The notes: generated from the letters alone by a model not told the origin. Positions 26,608-36,325 are shown, numbered from the stretch's first letter. The stretch is 64,000 nt of DNA from Singulisphaera acidiphila DSM 18658 (GCF_000242455.2 NC_019892.1:5714744-5778743); one strand, 5' to 3'. Made by a program: numbers and translations.

Positions 26608-26698
26608 CGAAAGTCGTGGATGCTGTGCGGAAGGCTCTCGAGCCTCACGCTCGAAGTTCCTGGAGCGAAGATCACCGGGAAACGCGCGGATGCTCATA

Positions 26699-26737
26699 AA
26701 AAAGATGCCAGCAGACCAGGTCTGCTGGCATCTTTTT
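26699..26737 (-). terminator. Bidirectional intrinsic terminator
   Basis: Near-perfect hairpin: AAAAAGATGCCAGCAGA, a short loop, then TCTGCTGGCATCTTTTT. It has T runs on both strands, so it can stop transcription from either side; it most likely ends the heme-protein gene that stops at 26800. Confidence 0.85.
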
Positions 26738-26799
26738 CGGATTTGGAATGCTTCGGTGAGATTCCGAATTCCCGTGGTTGACTCTTTCGCGTCAACGGC

Positions 26800-29406
26800 T
26801 CACTTCGCCGCCTGGCTCTCAGCCTCGACCGATCCGGCCTGTGCTGCTCGGCCCTCGGGGCGGAACATCTCGCTCTTGCGATCGCCCCGGGAGAGGAGGT
26901 AGGCGGTCAGGTCGAGGATTTCGTCCTGGCTGAGCGTGTTGAAGAGCCCTTCGGGCATCATCGACACGGGGGACGGCTTCATCTCTTCGACCTTCGTGCG
27001 GTTGACGTTTACCAGCCCGTTGGGGTCGAGCATGTTGACGTTGATCGTCAGGTTGTCACCGTTGAGGTTGACGATGCGGCCGGTGACGACTTCGCCGTCG
27101 ACCGTGGCGATGGTCACGGCCTCGTACTGGTCGCTGATCGTCTTGCTCGGCAGTACGATCGACTCGAGGAGGTCGCGGGCGCTGAACCGGCCGGAGGCGC
27201 CGGTGAGGTCGGGACCGAAGGAACCCCCTTCGTTGTTGTAGCGGTGGCACGAGGCGCACTGGGCGGCGCCGAAGAGGAGGCGGCCCCGATCGAAGTTGCG
27301 GCCTTTCAAGCCCTTATCCACGATCGGAACCAGCTCGTCGAGCGTCCAGGCCTTCACGAACGGCCGGGGCGGGGCGGCCGCGACGACGGCCGTCTGGACG
27401 GGAGGCTCGTCGAGGAGGGCTCCCAGCGCGGTCTTGTCGCCGTCGCTGAGCGTGGCGATCGCGTCGTTCCGGATGATCTTGATGAACCCGCGGAAGCTGT
27501 TGCCCCCTCGGTAGTTGTACGCCTTGCGGATCCACTCGAAATAGGCCTTGCGCAGCTCGGGCGTCCAGCTTGTCTTGAGCGCACGGAGGGAGCGGCCGTA
27601 CTCGAGCTGCTCCTCCTGGGTGGGGGCCTCCTGGAGCAAGGCGACCGTCTTGGCGGCGGCGTAGGGGGCTTCGAGGTAGATGACGATGGAAGCCAGTTCT
27701 CCGTTGATGGCGGGGCCGCTACCCGGGTAGATCGTGTCGAAGAAGGCGGCCAGGCGGGAGACGGTCGCGGCGTCGGGGCGGCCGAGACGGTTGAGGACGA
27801 CTTCATAGACGCGCAGGAGGTCGAGCTTTTGAGCGTCGGAGAGTGTGGACCAGGTCAGTCGGTCGAGCGATTCGAGGATCCGCCCTTGGAGTGCGGGGTC
27901 GGGCTTGGGATCGGTCGGCTTGCGATGGAATGGGTCGTTGGCGCTGACCCGGGTAAGAGCCAGGAGGGCGGAGAGGGAGGCCTGCGGATCCTTCTCGGCC
28001 AGGGCGCGGTCGCGCCAGGTGTCGGGGTCTTGGTGTTCGATCGCGACGCGGGCGGCCCAGCGGATGAAGCGGTCGGGGCTGCCCAGGTGGGGCCAGGCGG
28101 CGTCGACGGCCTTCGGGTCGCGGTGGCCGTGGAAGGCTTCGAGCTGGTGCCGGAGGGCGCGGGCGGCCGTGCCGGCATCGGCGGTGGGGACCGCAGGGGT
28201 GGTCGGCTCATCGCCCGTGTAGGTGACGCGGTAGAGGCCCGATTGGGTCTTCCGGCCGCCGACGGCGAAGTACATGGCGCCGTCGTTGGGGTTGATGACG
28301 AGGTCGGTCAAGGCGAGCGGGGTGCCGGAGATGAATTCCTCGAGCTCGCCCGTGAACGAGGCCCCGTCGGGCTTGAGGTGAACGGCGTAGAGCTTGCCGT
28401 AGCTCCAGTCGCAGATGAAGTAGGCGTTCTGGTACTTCGCCGGGAATTTCGCACCGTAGCCGAAGACGACGCCCGTGGGCGAGCCAGGGCCGATGTTGAC
28501 CACGGCCCCGAGGCTATCCGGGTAGTACGCCGGCCACTTGCCGGCCCCGTTCCGCCAGCCGAACTCCGCGCCGCTGACGACATGGTTGACCCGGGTGGGC
28601 CGATACCAGGGCGTGTTCATGTCCCATTCCATGTCGGCGTCGTAAGCGAAGAGCTCGCCGTCGCGGTTGTAGGCGGCGTCGAACTCGTTGCGGAAGCCGT
28701 TGGCGATCAGCTCCCACTTTTTCCCGTCGGGGTCGGTGCGGTAGATGCAGCCGCCGGGGGCGAGTGTGTCGCGCATGAAGCCGTTGCCGTCGGGCATCCG
28801 GGGGAGCAGGTGGTCTTCACCCCAGATCCGGGGCACGCGGGACTCGTCGACATTGATCAGCTTGGTGGCGTTGCCGCAGACGATCGTGAGCGACTTGCCG
28901 TCGGGGCTGAGCAGGACCGCGTGCGGGCCGTGTTCCCCGCCGCCATCGATCTGGCGGAGCAGTTCGACCTTGTCGAGCTGGTCGTCATTGTTGGTGTCGG
29001 TGACCCGGTAGAGTCCGCTCTTGAACTTACCGCCGGTGTTCACGACGACGTAGAGGCTGTCGAACGCCCAGAGCAGCCCTTGTGCCTCGCCGATCTCGAC
29101 GGCGATCGGTTCCACCTTGAGGTCTTCGGCCTTGCCGGTGATCGGCGGGAGCGTGACCCGGTAGAGCTTGCCGTACTGGTCCGAGACGATGAGCCGGCCC
29201 TTCGGGTCGGTCGTCATGTTGACCCACGACCCTTGCTCCTCTTTGGGCACCGAATAGAGGAGGTCGACTTTGAAGCCCTTGAGCGGCTTGAGCCGGTCGG
29301 CCGGCGTGGCGGAGGCGCGACTGGGGCGGTCGGCCCCCTGGGTCGCAGTCGAGCCTGGAACGAACAGCGCGATGGCCAGCGCCGTGCGCGTCAAGATACG
29401 AAGCAT
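26800..29406 (-). CDS. PVC-type membrane-bound heme-binding dehydrogenase-like protein
   Basis: Protein of 868 residues with a signal peptide (LTRTALAIALFVPGSTATQGA). The N-terminal 400 residues form a sorbosone-dehydrogenase/PQQ-like propeller (PKGRLIVSDQYGKLYRV, RNEFDAAYNRDGELFAYDADMEWDMNTPWYRP in two stretches). Helical repeats follow, then a C-terminal cytochrome c domain with CASCH at 717-721 and the planctomycete/verrucomicrobial heme-domain words LTGASGRFSARDLLESI and TLSQDEILDLTAYLLS. It is probably a periplasmic redox enzyme oxidising a sugar or alcohol. It is the last of three minus-strand genes, after DUF1553 and DUF1501 proteins, and is closed by the terminator at 26699-26737. Confidence 0.93.
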   Translation of the reverse strand: MLRILTRTALAIALFVPGSTATQGADRPSRASATPADRLKPLKGFKVDLLYSVPKEEQGSWVNMTTDPKGRLIVSDQYGKLYRVTLPPITGKAEDLKVEPIAVEIGEAQGLLWAFDSLYVVVNTGGKFKSGLYRVTDTNNDDQLDKVELLRQIDGGGEHGPHAVLLSPDGKSLTIVCGNATKLINVDESRVPRIWGEDHLLPRMPDGNGFMRDTLAPGGCIYRTDPDGKKWELIANGFRNEFDAAYNRDGELFAYDADMEWDMNTPWYRPTRVNHVVSGAEFGWRNGAGKWPAYYPDSLGAVVNIGPGSPTGVVFGYGAKFPAKYQNAYFICDWSYGKLYAVHLKPDGASFTGELEEFISGTPLALTDLVINPNDGAMYFAVGGRKTQSGLYRVTYTGDEPTTPAVPTADAGTAARALRHQLEAFHGHRDPKAVDAAWPHLGSPDRFIRWAARVAIEHQDPDTWRDRALAEKDPQASLSALLALTRVSANDPFHRKPTDPKPDPALQGRILESLDRLTWSTLSDAQKLDLLRVYEVVLNRLGRPDAATVSRLAAFFDTIYPGSGPAINGELASIVIYLEAPYAAAKTVALLQEAPTQEEQLEYGRSLRALKTSWTPELRKAYFEWIRKAYNYRGGNSFRGFIKIIRNDAIATLSDGDKTALGALLDEPPVQTAVVAAAPPRPFVKAWTLDELVPIVDKGLKGRNFDRGRLLFGAAQCASCHRYNNEGGSFGPDLTGASGRFSARDLLESIVLPSKTISDQYEAVTIATVDGEVVTGRIVNLNGDNLTINVNMLDPNGLVNVNRTKVEEMKPSPVSMMPEGLFNTLSQDEILDLTAYLLSRGDRKSEMFRPEGRAAQAGSVEAESQAAK

Positions 29407-29518
29407 CGTGGTCGGACCCTAATTCGGAGAGGACCCCGGCCTGCTCGGCCGGGAAAGAAATAAAAAGAAGAAGCGGCCGACGCACTCGGCCTGACCGGGA
29501 TTCCTGTGCGGAGACAGG

Positions 29519-29563
29519 AACGCGGACCGGCGATCCCGATAGGGCCGGTCCGCGTTTTTTTTT
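29519..29563 (+). terminator. Terminator-like hairpin on the strand opposite to the flanking genes
   Basis: AACGCGGACCGGC pairs perfectly with GCCGGTCCGCGTT and is followed by nine T on the plus strand. Both neighbouring genes run on the minus strand, where the same hairpin has no T run. It may block antisense transcription or act as a stem that stabilises the mRNA between the two genes. Confidence 0.75.
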
Positions 29564-29580
29564 GGAGGTTTGCGCGGATT

Positions 29581-31059
29581 TTAAACGAAGAGTCGGGTCA
29601 CGGCCTCGGCCTTGACCAGCTCGCGCGGCTGGTTCAGGTGGTTGTAGACGATGGTGGCCGGGTCGATCCCGAACGTGCGGTAGATCGTCGCCAGCAGCTC
29701 GCCGGGGTGGACCGGGTCTTCGGCAGGGGCCGATCCGGTCTTGTCCGACTTGCCGTGGACGTTGCCTCGCTTGATCCCGGCCCCTGCGACGACCGCCGTG
29801 TAGCAGTACGGCCAGTGGTCTCGGCCATCGGCACTGTTGCCGTTGCCCGAGGTGCTCACGCCCTTTTGCGGACTTCGGCCGAACTCGCCGACGGCCACCA
29901 CCAACGTTTCTTCGAGCATTCCCCGCTCGTCGAGGTCGGAGAGCAGGGCGGAGAGACCGGTGTCGAGCATCGGCCCGGACTGATCCTTCATCCGCTGGGT
30001 CAGGCCGACGTGGTGGTCCCACGAGTGGTTGTCCGAGTTCGCCACCTTGGGCCAGACCACTTCGACGACGCGGGTGCCGGCCTCGACCAGCCGACGAGCG
30101 AGCAGGCAGCTCTGGCCGAACGTGTTCCGGCCGTACGTGTCGCGCGTTTTGGGGGTCTCTTGCTCAAGGTTGAACGCCTCGCGGGCCCGGCCCGAGACGA
30201 TCAGCTTCAGGGCCCGGTCGTAGTACTCATCGAGGTTGTAGTCCGTGACCGCCTTCTCGAGCACCGGCATTCCCGAGTTGATCGCGTCGCGGAGCTTGGC
30301 CCGACGCTCGAGCCGGACGGAGAAGACTTCGGGCCGGAGCTGAAGGTCGTCGACCTTGATCCGGCTCATCTTCGCCATGTCCATGTCGTCCCCCTCGGGG
30401 TAGAGGGTGTAGGGGTCGAACGCCTTGCCGAGGAAGCCGGCGGTCCCCCCCTTGCCGACGACGTTTGACTCCTGGAGCGGGCGCGGGAGCATGACGAACG
30501 GGAGCATCGGCTCGGTCGGCGGCTTGAGCCTGATCAGGTTCGACCCGAAGTTGGGGAAGTCCTTCGGGCTGGGGGGCTCAAGCTGGCCGGACGGGCTGAC
30601 CTTGTCGGTCGTGTAGCCGGTCATCATCTGGTAGATGGCGGCCGTGTGGTTGAACAGGCCGTTGGGCGTGTAGCTCATCGACCGGATCAGGGTGAACTTG
30701 TCGGTGATCTGCGCCAGCTTGGGGAGGATCTCGGTGAACCGGACGCCGGGGACCTTGGTGTCGATCGGCTTGAACTCGCTCCGGACGTTGTCCGGCACGT
30801 TGTCCTTGGGATCCCAGAGGTCGAGGTGGCTCGGCCCCCCCTGGAGGTAGACCATGATGATGCTCTTAGCCTTCCCCCAGCCTGCGCCCCCGATCTTGGG
30901 GGCCGTTGTCGTGGCGGCCGAGGCGGCCTGGAGCTGGAAGAGCGAGCCGAGCGAGAGGCCCATCAGGCTCGATCCGCCCACCCGAAGGATGTCCCGGCGG
31001 GTCATCCCGAGGTGTGAGTCGCACAGGTCTTTCCCAGGCCGTCCGGGAACAATGATCAT
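29581..31059 (-). CDS. DUF1501 protein (Tat-exported, sulfatase-like fold)
   Basis: Protein of 492 residues from the ATG at 31059, preceded by AAGGAG at ideal spacing. A Tat leader TRRDILRVGGSSLMGLSLGS sits after a short N-terminal extension, typical of DUF1501 proteins. Family words include KSIIMVYLQGGPSHLDLWDPK, FNHTAAIYQMMTGY, VVAVGEFGRSP and GRDHWPYCYT. DUF1501 proteins are alkaline-phosphatase/sulfatase-fold relatives nearly always encoded next to DUF1549/DUF1553 cytochrome proteins, as here (139 bp after that gene). They are abundant in planctomycetes; the reaction is unknown, with a role in polymer handling often proposed. Confidence 0.95.
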   Translation of the reverse strand: MIIVPGRPGKDLCDSHLGMTRRDILRVGGSSLMGLSLGSLFQLQAASAATTTAPKIGGAGWGKAKSIIMVYLQGGPSHLDLWDPKDNVPDNVRSEFKPIDTKVPGVRFTEILPKLAQITDKFTLIRSMSYTPNGLFNHTAAIYQMMTGYTTDKVSPSGQLEPPSPKDFPNFGSNLIRLKPPTEPMLPFVMLPRPLQESNVVGKGGTAGFLGKAFDPYTLYPEGDDMDMAKMSRIKVDDLQLRPEVFSVRLERRAKLRDAINSGMPVLEKAVTDYNLDEYYDRALKLIVSGRAREAFNLEQETPKTRDTYGRNTFGQSCLLARRLVEAGTRVVEVVWPKVANSDNHSWDHHVGLTQRMKDQSGPMLDTGLSALLSDLDERGMLEETLVVAVGEFGRSPQKGVSTSGNGNSADGRDHWPYCYTAVVAGAGIKRGNVHGKSDKTGSAPAEDPVHPGELLATIYRTFGIDPATIVYNHLNQPRELVKAEAVTRLFV

Positions 31060-31198
31060 CGCGAAGCTCCTTCGGTTGCGATCGTTCCGACCCACCGATT
31101 CTCCCCCAGCCGAGCGGCGGGGGGAAGAGGTCAGTCGGAACGGTCGGCTGGCTGGCCCCGACGAGGGAGGCCCGAGTTCGAGACCTTGAGCGGGATCA

Positions 31199-34100
31199 TC
31201 AATGATTGAACAGGAACGCAGGGCTGTTGATCAAGGCCCAGGCGACGTCCTGGGCCGTGGTGAGCCGCCGAGTGGCGGCCTGCTGGATGCTCATCTCGAC
31301 GTCCTTGCGCAACTGCGCCAGGGTGGGATCGACCGGCACGGGCTTGCGGGCGAACTCGAGCTGATTGCGCAGATCCTGGAGTTTCGGATCGACCGGCAAG
31401 GGGGCCTTGCTTGCGTTTACGGCGTTGCGCTTCTTGCTGAACTCGGGGTCGACCGCCCGGTGGTAGGCCAGGAGTGTCTCCTGCTGGGCCTTGGTCCGGA
31501 CTTCGGGGGCGGTCGCCACGATCGCCCGCAGGTCTTCGGGAAGGCCCAGGCCGATCGGCTTGGCCAGCCTCGTGACCGAGATTCGGAACTTACCCGGCAT
31601 GAACTGCTTGCCGTTGTAGAGATGGCTCATGCTGACCGTGAGCACGGTCCCACCCTCGAAGCCGACCGGTTCGCCGGTCTCGAAGGTCGCCCAGTGGTTC
31701 ACTCCGTAGGCGGGCGCGATCGCCCACCCTTTGCCGCCGTTGGGAGACCCGTCGACCGTATGCTTGATCTCGAAGCCGCCTTGGCTGAAGTCGGCCAGCG
31801 GTGCGGTCAGCATAATCGGCTTCGCCTGCTTGGGGTCGGCCTTGGGGGCGGCGGTCACCTTGATCTCGTTGATTACGAAGTTGCCGTCAGGCGCCCGTCC
31901 CGGCCCCTTGTTCGGCAGGCTGTCGTCGGGCAAGAGCTCGAGCCGGACCCCCGTGATCCCCGTCAGGTCGGTTGCGGCGACGAACTGCACGAGCCCTTGC
32001 TCGTCCTTGCCGGACACCAGGACGGCCGCGTCGGGCAGGGTTTGGAAGCTGGCCCCGTTGCGGTCGCTGACGCTCGTCGGGGTGAGGGGCTGCCACTGTG
32101 CGATCGGCGACTGCCCTTTCTCCCAGGCGGCGACCTTGGCGGGCAGGCCCGTCTCGTAGGCGTTCGCGTCGGCCTCGAGCTTGGCGGTCTGCTCGGCCTT
32201 CTGCTTTTCGAGCTCGGCCAGCTTGGGGGCCAACTCCGCCTCGTAGGCGGTCAGCGTGGCCTGTGCCGTTGCAACGGCCGCTTCCCGTTCGCGTTCCAGT
32301 TGCGGCCGTTGCAAGGCGAACGCGGTTTCCCGCTTGCCCAGCTCTGTGGCCATCGTCCTGTGATCTTCGTCGATCGCTTGCAGGTCTTTCAGGCAGGCCT
32401 CGATCTCCGCCTTGGTGGCCGAGCGATTCAAGACCCGCATGAAGAGCTCGTTGACGAGCTTGGCGTCATCCGTCTCGCGGCCGACCAGCTTCGAGATCTC
32501 GTTGCCCGGGTCGGCGATGGCGTCGGCCAAGGTCGGCCCACTCACCAGGGCCATGATCGGGCCAAGCTGGAGGCCGCTGGAACGCTCGCACTCGCAGGCG
32601 CTTTCACGGACCGGGCGGCCGAACGTCGACAGGAAGCCGCTCGGCAACTCCACGCCCGAGTCCGGCAAGGCCGCCGCCCGGATCCCGGCCGGCACTCCTG
32701 GGAACTTCGACTGCGAGCCGGTGACCCGGTAGACCGCGTCCAGCAGCACTTCCGCCGGCAGACGCCGAGCGGCCGCGTGCGAGCCGTTGATCTTGTCGTC
32801 TTCGTTCCACTTGTTCGTGGCCACCGAAAGCTGGTAGGTCCGCGACTTGCAGATCAACCGCAAGATGTGCCTTGCATCGAAGTTCGAGTCGACGAACTCG
32901 CTGGTCAGGTAGTTGAGCAGCTCGGGGTTGGTTGCCGGGTTGCCCGCGCGGATGTCGTCGATCGGCTCGATGACCCCGACGCCGAAAAGGTAGCCCCAGA
33001 GCCGGTTGACATAGCTCTTGGCGAAGTAAGGGTTGTCCTTGGCCGTGATCCAATCAGCCAGGTTCTCGCGGCGGCTGGCCGTCTCGACGACCTTGTGCGA
33101 CGCGGGGAAGGGGAACTTCGGCGGGGTGACCTGCTTGGTCCGGTCGTGCTCGACCTCACCGGTCTTCTTGTCGAAAACCTCTTCGTAGAGCGCCTTGGCC
33201 CCTTCGACGGCCGTCCCCCCGATGTTCCGGCCCTTGCTTTCGGGGTCGTCCTTGAGGCCGACCTGCGCGAAGTAGGCGGACGTCTCGTAATACTGGTCTT
33301 GCGTCCAGCGTTCGAACGGATGGTCGTGGCACTTGTTGCAGTTGAACCGGACCCCCAGGAAGAGCTGGGTGGTGTTCTCCATGATCGCGGTCGGCTCGCG
33401 GAGAATCTTGTAATAGGCGGCCGCGGGGTTGACTCGGTTCGAGCCCGAGGAGGTCAGGATCGTGCGGACGAGCTGGTCGTAGGGCAGGTTCTTCTCAACC
33501 TGCTGGCGGATCCACTGGCGGAAGGCCGAGGCCCCCGCGACGTCGAGGAACTTCCGGTTGACTTGCAGCAGGTCGGCCCACTTGTTGGTCCAGTAGTCGA
33601 CGAAGTCGGGGCTGCCGATGAGCCGATCGACCAGCTCATCGCGCTTGACGCGCGACTCCTTGGGATCGTCGAGGAAGTGGCGGACGTCATCGGCCGACGG
33701 GGGGAGCCCGGTCAGGTCGAGGTAGACGCGGCGGAGGAACTCGGCGTCGGAGCAGAGATCCGACGGGAGGATTTTCATCCGCTCCCACTTGGCGGCCGTC
33801 AGCTCGTCGATCTTGTTATAGGTGGGGGGCTGCACCCAGACGAACCCGGTGCGGTCTCCCATGACGGTGAGGGTGGAGGCGGCGTAGGCACCTTCGTAAC
33901 GAACCAGAATCGGGGCCTCGCCTCGGCGGAGCGCGGTCATCAGGCCCCCTCGATCGGCGATGGCGACCTCGTTGTTACCGCTCTCAAGGAAGGCTTCGCG
34001 GGTCACGTCGCGGATCTCGCCGCTGGCATAGGTCGCCAGGACCCGGAGTTGCTGCCGGGCGCCGATTTGCTGGACGACGGGGTCGGCCGGGAAGACCTCG

Positions 34101-36325
34101 ATCTTCTGGACTTTGGGGGTCGAGGCCTCGAGCTTGGCACCGTCGGTAATCCAGTTGCGGAGGGTCTCGTAGTAGGGCTCGCCCGGCTGGATGAGCTGGC
34201 CGCCGACGTGGGGAACGCTGCCGGTCGCTTTGAGGAGCATCAGGCTATCGTCAGGCGAGGCGAGGTTCACGCGCCGGGCGCCGTGGTCGTCGGTCAGAGC
34301 CCGGACGTCGAACAGAGGGTCGTAACCGCGAAGGGAGAGCTTGAAGCCGTTCTTCCCCTGGGCCGAGCCGTGGCAGGTCCCCGCGTTGCAGCCGAGGCGT
34401 GAGAGGACCGGATTGACGTCGTGGATGTAGTCGACCCGGATTGCGGTGTTGGCTCCGATGACCGTCACCGGCACCTCGGCAGTCTTGCCGCCGATCGTCA
34501 GGCTCAAGGTCGCCTTGCCATCGCTCGTCGGCCGGACCAGGCCGCCAGGCGTGGTCGTGGCCACGGGGGACGAAAAGTTCGGGGTCACTAGCCGGGTCAC
34601 GTCGATCAGGTCGCCCGTCTCCGTCTTTGCCGTCACGACGAGCTGAACGTAGTCGAATCGATTCTTGAACTCGACCGCCGGGGGCTGGACCGTCAGTTCC
34701 GCGATCGTTACGCCCTTGGGGAGTGCTTCGGATTCGCTTGTCCCTTGCGGCTGGCTGACTGCGCTGGCCACCGTTGCCGTCCGCTCGGGCGGGGTGCCGC
34801 CCAGGGGGACCGGGGGGAACTCCTTGTCGAGCTTCCCGCCTTCGGTCTCGATCAAGCGGACGAGCCCGTCGGATCCAGCGGCGGCGACGGCCTTGCCGTC
34901 GGGCCGAACCGCGACCGCATAGATGGCGGTTTGGGGCAGGGGGAGGCTCACCAGTCGCTTGGCCGAGTCCTTTTGAGCCTTGTTCAGCTCGGCTCGCTCT
35001 TCGGCCGAGCGGTCCTTGCCTTCCTTGGCCAAGATCTTCTTGATGGGTTCGGAGACGTTGGCCGGGTCGAATTCGTAGGCGTAGATGTCGACTTGTCCTC
35101 GTCCGTCCAGGCTGCTGCCGGCGGCGAATCGCTTCCCGTCTGCGCTGGTGGAGACGCTGAAGATCCGGCCCGGCATGGCCTCGAACGAGGCGACATGATT
35201 GTCGTCGTCGCCGATCTTGCGGGCCGTCTCGCGATGGATCCGGTAGATCTTGGGCGAGCCGTCCGACCCTCCCATGAGGATTTCGTCGCGGTGAGGGTGC
35301 CGGGTGACCGAGGCCAGACCCCCTTTAAGGGCCCCCGGGGTGATCGACGTGATGTTATCGACGAACCGCTGGGTGGCCACCTCCGTCAGCTTGGCCGTCA
35401 TGTCGCGGCCGACCGACATCAGGTGGGAGCCGTCGATCGAGAAGGCCGTGTTGAGTACCCAGTCGTTGTGCGACCCCATGTACACGACCTGTTGGCCGGT
35501 CTGGGAATCGATGGCCCGGACCGTATTGTCGGAGCAGCCGAAGGCGATCTTGCTGCCGTCGGGCGACCAGCTCGCGCCGTAGACGGTGTCAAAAGTCACT
35601 GGAACCGACATCGCGAGTTTCTGGGTCGCGACGTTCCAGACCTGCACTTCGCCCATCCGGCCGGGCCGGCCGCCGGTCACGACGAGCCGCTTACCGTCGG
35701 GTGAGTACCGGACCGACTCGATCCGCTCGGAGAGCCCGATCAAGCGGCCGACCAGCTCGGAGCCGTCGGCCTTCCAGAGCAGGACCTCGTGGAACCCGCC
35801 CACCGCCAGGGTCTGCCCGTCGGGCGCGTAGTCGAGCGCGGTGACGACCGGGGATCGGGTATAGACGGGGGGATGGTCCTTGTCATAGCGGACCAGGGCG
35901 GCGGCCGGGGTGTCGTCGCTGGCCCCTTGAGCGACCCAGCGGCGGATCAGGTCGAGCTCCGCCGGGCTCAAGGGGGGCTTCTCCTTGGGCATTGCCGCCT
36001 TCCCCGCCTCAGGAGTGACCTGTTCGAGCAGGTGGCTCTCTTCGGGCTTTTTGGGGACGATCGCCGCCAGTTTCGACTCGCCGCCGGCCAGGAGCCGGTC
36101 GAAGGCGGTCATGACGTAACCACCGCCCGCCTTGGCCGGTTGATGGCAGCCCTGGCACTGAGCCTGGAAGATCGGGCGAATCTGTTTGTAATAGCTGACC
36201 GTCTCGTCCGACCCGGCTGGCTTCGCGGGGTCGCCGGCCGCCTGGCCGGCGATCGGAAGGGTGAACAGGGTCGAGAGGGCCAGAACCCGCAGGCTCCACG
36301 TCGGTCTCATTGCCATCTGGCTCAC
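31199..36325 (-). CDS. Planctomycete cytochrome / WD40 / DUF1549-DUF1553 giant protein
   Basis: Protein of 1708 residues with a signal peptide (SLRVLALSTLFTLPIAGQAAG); the ATG at 36310 is an alternative start. Order of parts: planctomycete cytochrome domain with CQGCH at 57-61; a WD40-type propeller (about 150-500; SPDGKRLVVTGG, SWSPDGSKIAFGCSDNTV); a bacterial-Ig-like region; a second heme-type motif CNAGTCH at 646-651; DUF1549 with RVYLDLTGLPPSADDV; CNKCHDHPFERWTQDQYY at 996-1000; DUF1553 with RRENLADWITAKDNPYFAKS; a coiled coil; and a C-terminal carbohydrate-binding-like region ending INSPAFLFNH. It is a multi-heme envelope protein probably acting with the DUF1501 partner. WD40 plus DUF1549/1553 in one chain is long even for this family. 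Confidence 0.95.
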   Translation of the reverse strand: MSQMAMRPTWSLRVLALSTLFTLPIAGQAAGDPAKPAGSDETVSYYKQIRPIFQAQCQGCHQPAKAGGGYVMTAFDRLLAGGESKLAAIVPKKPEESHLLEQVTPEAGKAAMPKEKPPLSPAELDLIRRWVAQGASDDTPAAALVRYDKDHPPVYTRSPVVTALDYAPDGQTLAVGGFHEVLLWKADGSELVGRLIGLSERIESVRYSPDGKRLVVTGGRPGRMGEVQVWNVATQKLAMSVPVTFDTVYGASWSPDGSKIAFGCSDNTVRAIDSQTGQQVVYMGSHNDWVLNTAFSIDGSHLMSVGRDMTAKLTEVATQRFVDNITSITPGALKGGLASVTRHPHRDEILMGGSDGSPKIYRIHRETARKIGDDDNHVASFEAMPGRIFSVSTSADGKRFAAGSSLDGRGQVDIYAYEFDPANVSEPIKKILAKEGKDRSAEERAELNKAQKDSAKRLVSLPLPQTAIYAVAVRPDGKAVAAAGSDGLVRLIETEGGKLDKEFPPVPLGGTPPERTATVASAVSQPQGTSESEALPKGVTIAELTVQPPAVEFKNRFDYVQLVVTAKTETGDLIDVTRLVTPNFSSPVATTTPGGLVRPTSDGKATLSLTIGGKTAEVPVTVIGANTAIRVDYIHDVNPVLSRLGCNAGTCHGSAQGKNGFKLSLRGYDPLFDVRALTDDHGARRVNLASPDDSLMLLKATGSVPHVGGQLIQPGEPYYETLRNWITDGAKLEASTPKVQKIEVFPADPVVQQIGARQQLRVLATYASGEIRDVTREAFLESGNNEVAIADRGGLMTALRRGEAPILVRYEGAYAASTLTVMGDRTGFVWVQPPTYNKIDELTAAKWERMKILPSDLCSDAEFLRRVYLDLTGLPPSADDVRHFLDDPKESRVKRDELVDRLIGSPDFVDYWTNKWADLLQVNRKFLDVAGASAFRQWIRQQVEKNLPYDQLVRTILTSSGSNRVNPAAAYYKILREPTAIMENTTQLFLGVRFNCNKCHDHPFERWTQDQYYETSAYFAQVGLKDDPESKGRNIGGTAVEGAKALYEEVFDKKTGEVEHDRTKQVTPPKFPFPASHKVVETASRRENLADWITAKDNPYFAKSYVNRLWGYLFGVGVIEPIDDIRAGNPATNPELLNYLTSEFVDSNFDARHILRLICKSRTYQLSVATNKWNEDDKINGSHAAARRLPAEVLLDAVYRVTGSQSKFPGVPAGIRAAALPDSGVELPSGFLSTFGRPVRESACECERSSGLQLGPIMALVSGPTLADAIADPGNEISKLVGRETDDAKLVNELFMRVLNRSATKAEIEACLKDLQAIDEDHRTMATELGKRETAFALQRPQLEREREAAVATAQATLTAYEAELAPKLAELEKQKAEQTAKLEADANAYETGLPAKVAAWEKGQSPIAQWQPLTPTSVSDRNGASFQTLPDAAVLVSGKDEQGLVQFVAATDLTGITGVRLELLPDDSLPNKGPGRAPDGNFVINEIKVTAAPKADPKQAKPIMLTAPLADFSQGGFEIKHTVDGSPNGGKGWAIAPAYGVNHWATFETGEPVGFEGGTVLTVSMSHLYNGKQFMPGKFRISVTRLAKPIGLGLPEDLRAIVATAPEVRTKAQQETLLAYHRAVDPEFSKKRNAVNASKAPLPVDPKLQDLRNQLEFARKPVPVDPTLAQLRKDVEMSIQQAATRRLTTAQDVAWALINSPAFLFNH

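Larger units (their letters stand above)
26300..26799. other. Intergenic region holding a MITE and a terminator
   Basis: No gene is recognised in these 500 bases. They hold the 100-bp MITE (26508-26607) and the terminator at 26699-26737. The stretch 26300-26470 should contain the promoter for the leftward YebC-like gene, but no clear box can be defended. Confidence 0.6.

Noticed and set aside
27244..29463. Long open frame on the plus strand opposite the heme-protein gene (739 codons)
   Set aside because: It mirrors the codon structure of the minus-strand gene, has low-complexity Gly/Val/Glu-rich translation without domains, and is the expected antisense frame in GC-rich DNA.
31202..34402. 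Open frame of 1066 codons on the plus strand opposite the DUF1553 protein gene
   Set aside because: Repetitive Gly/Leu/Val/Asp translation without motifs; the minus strand carries unmistakable cytochrome, DUF1549 and DUF1553 motifs.
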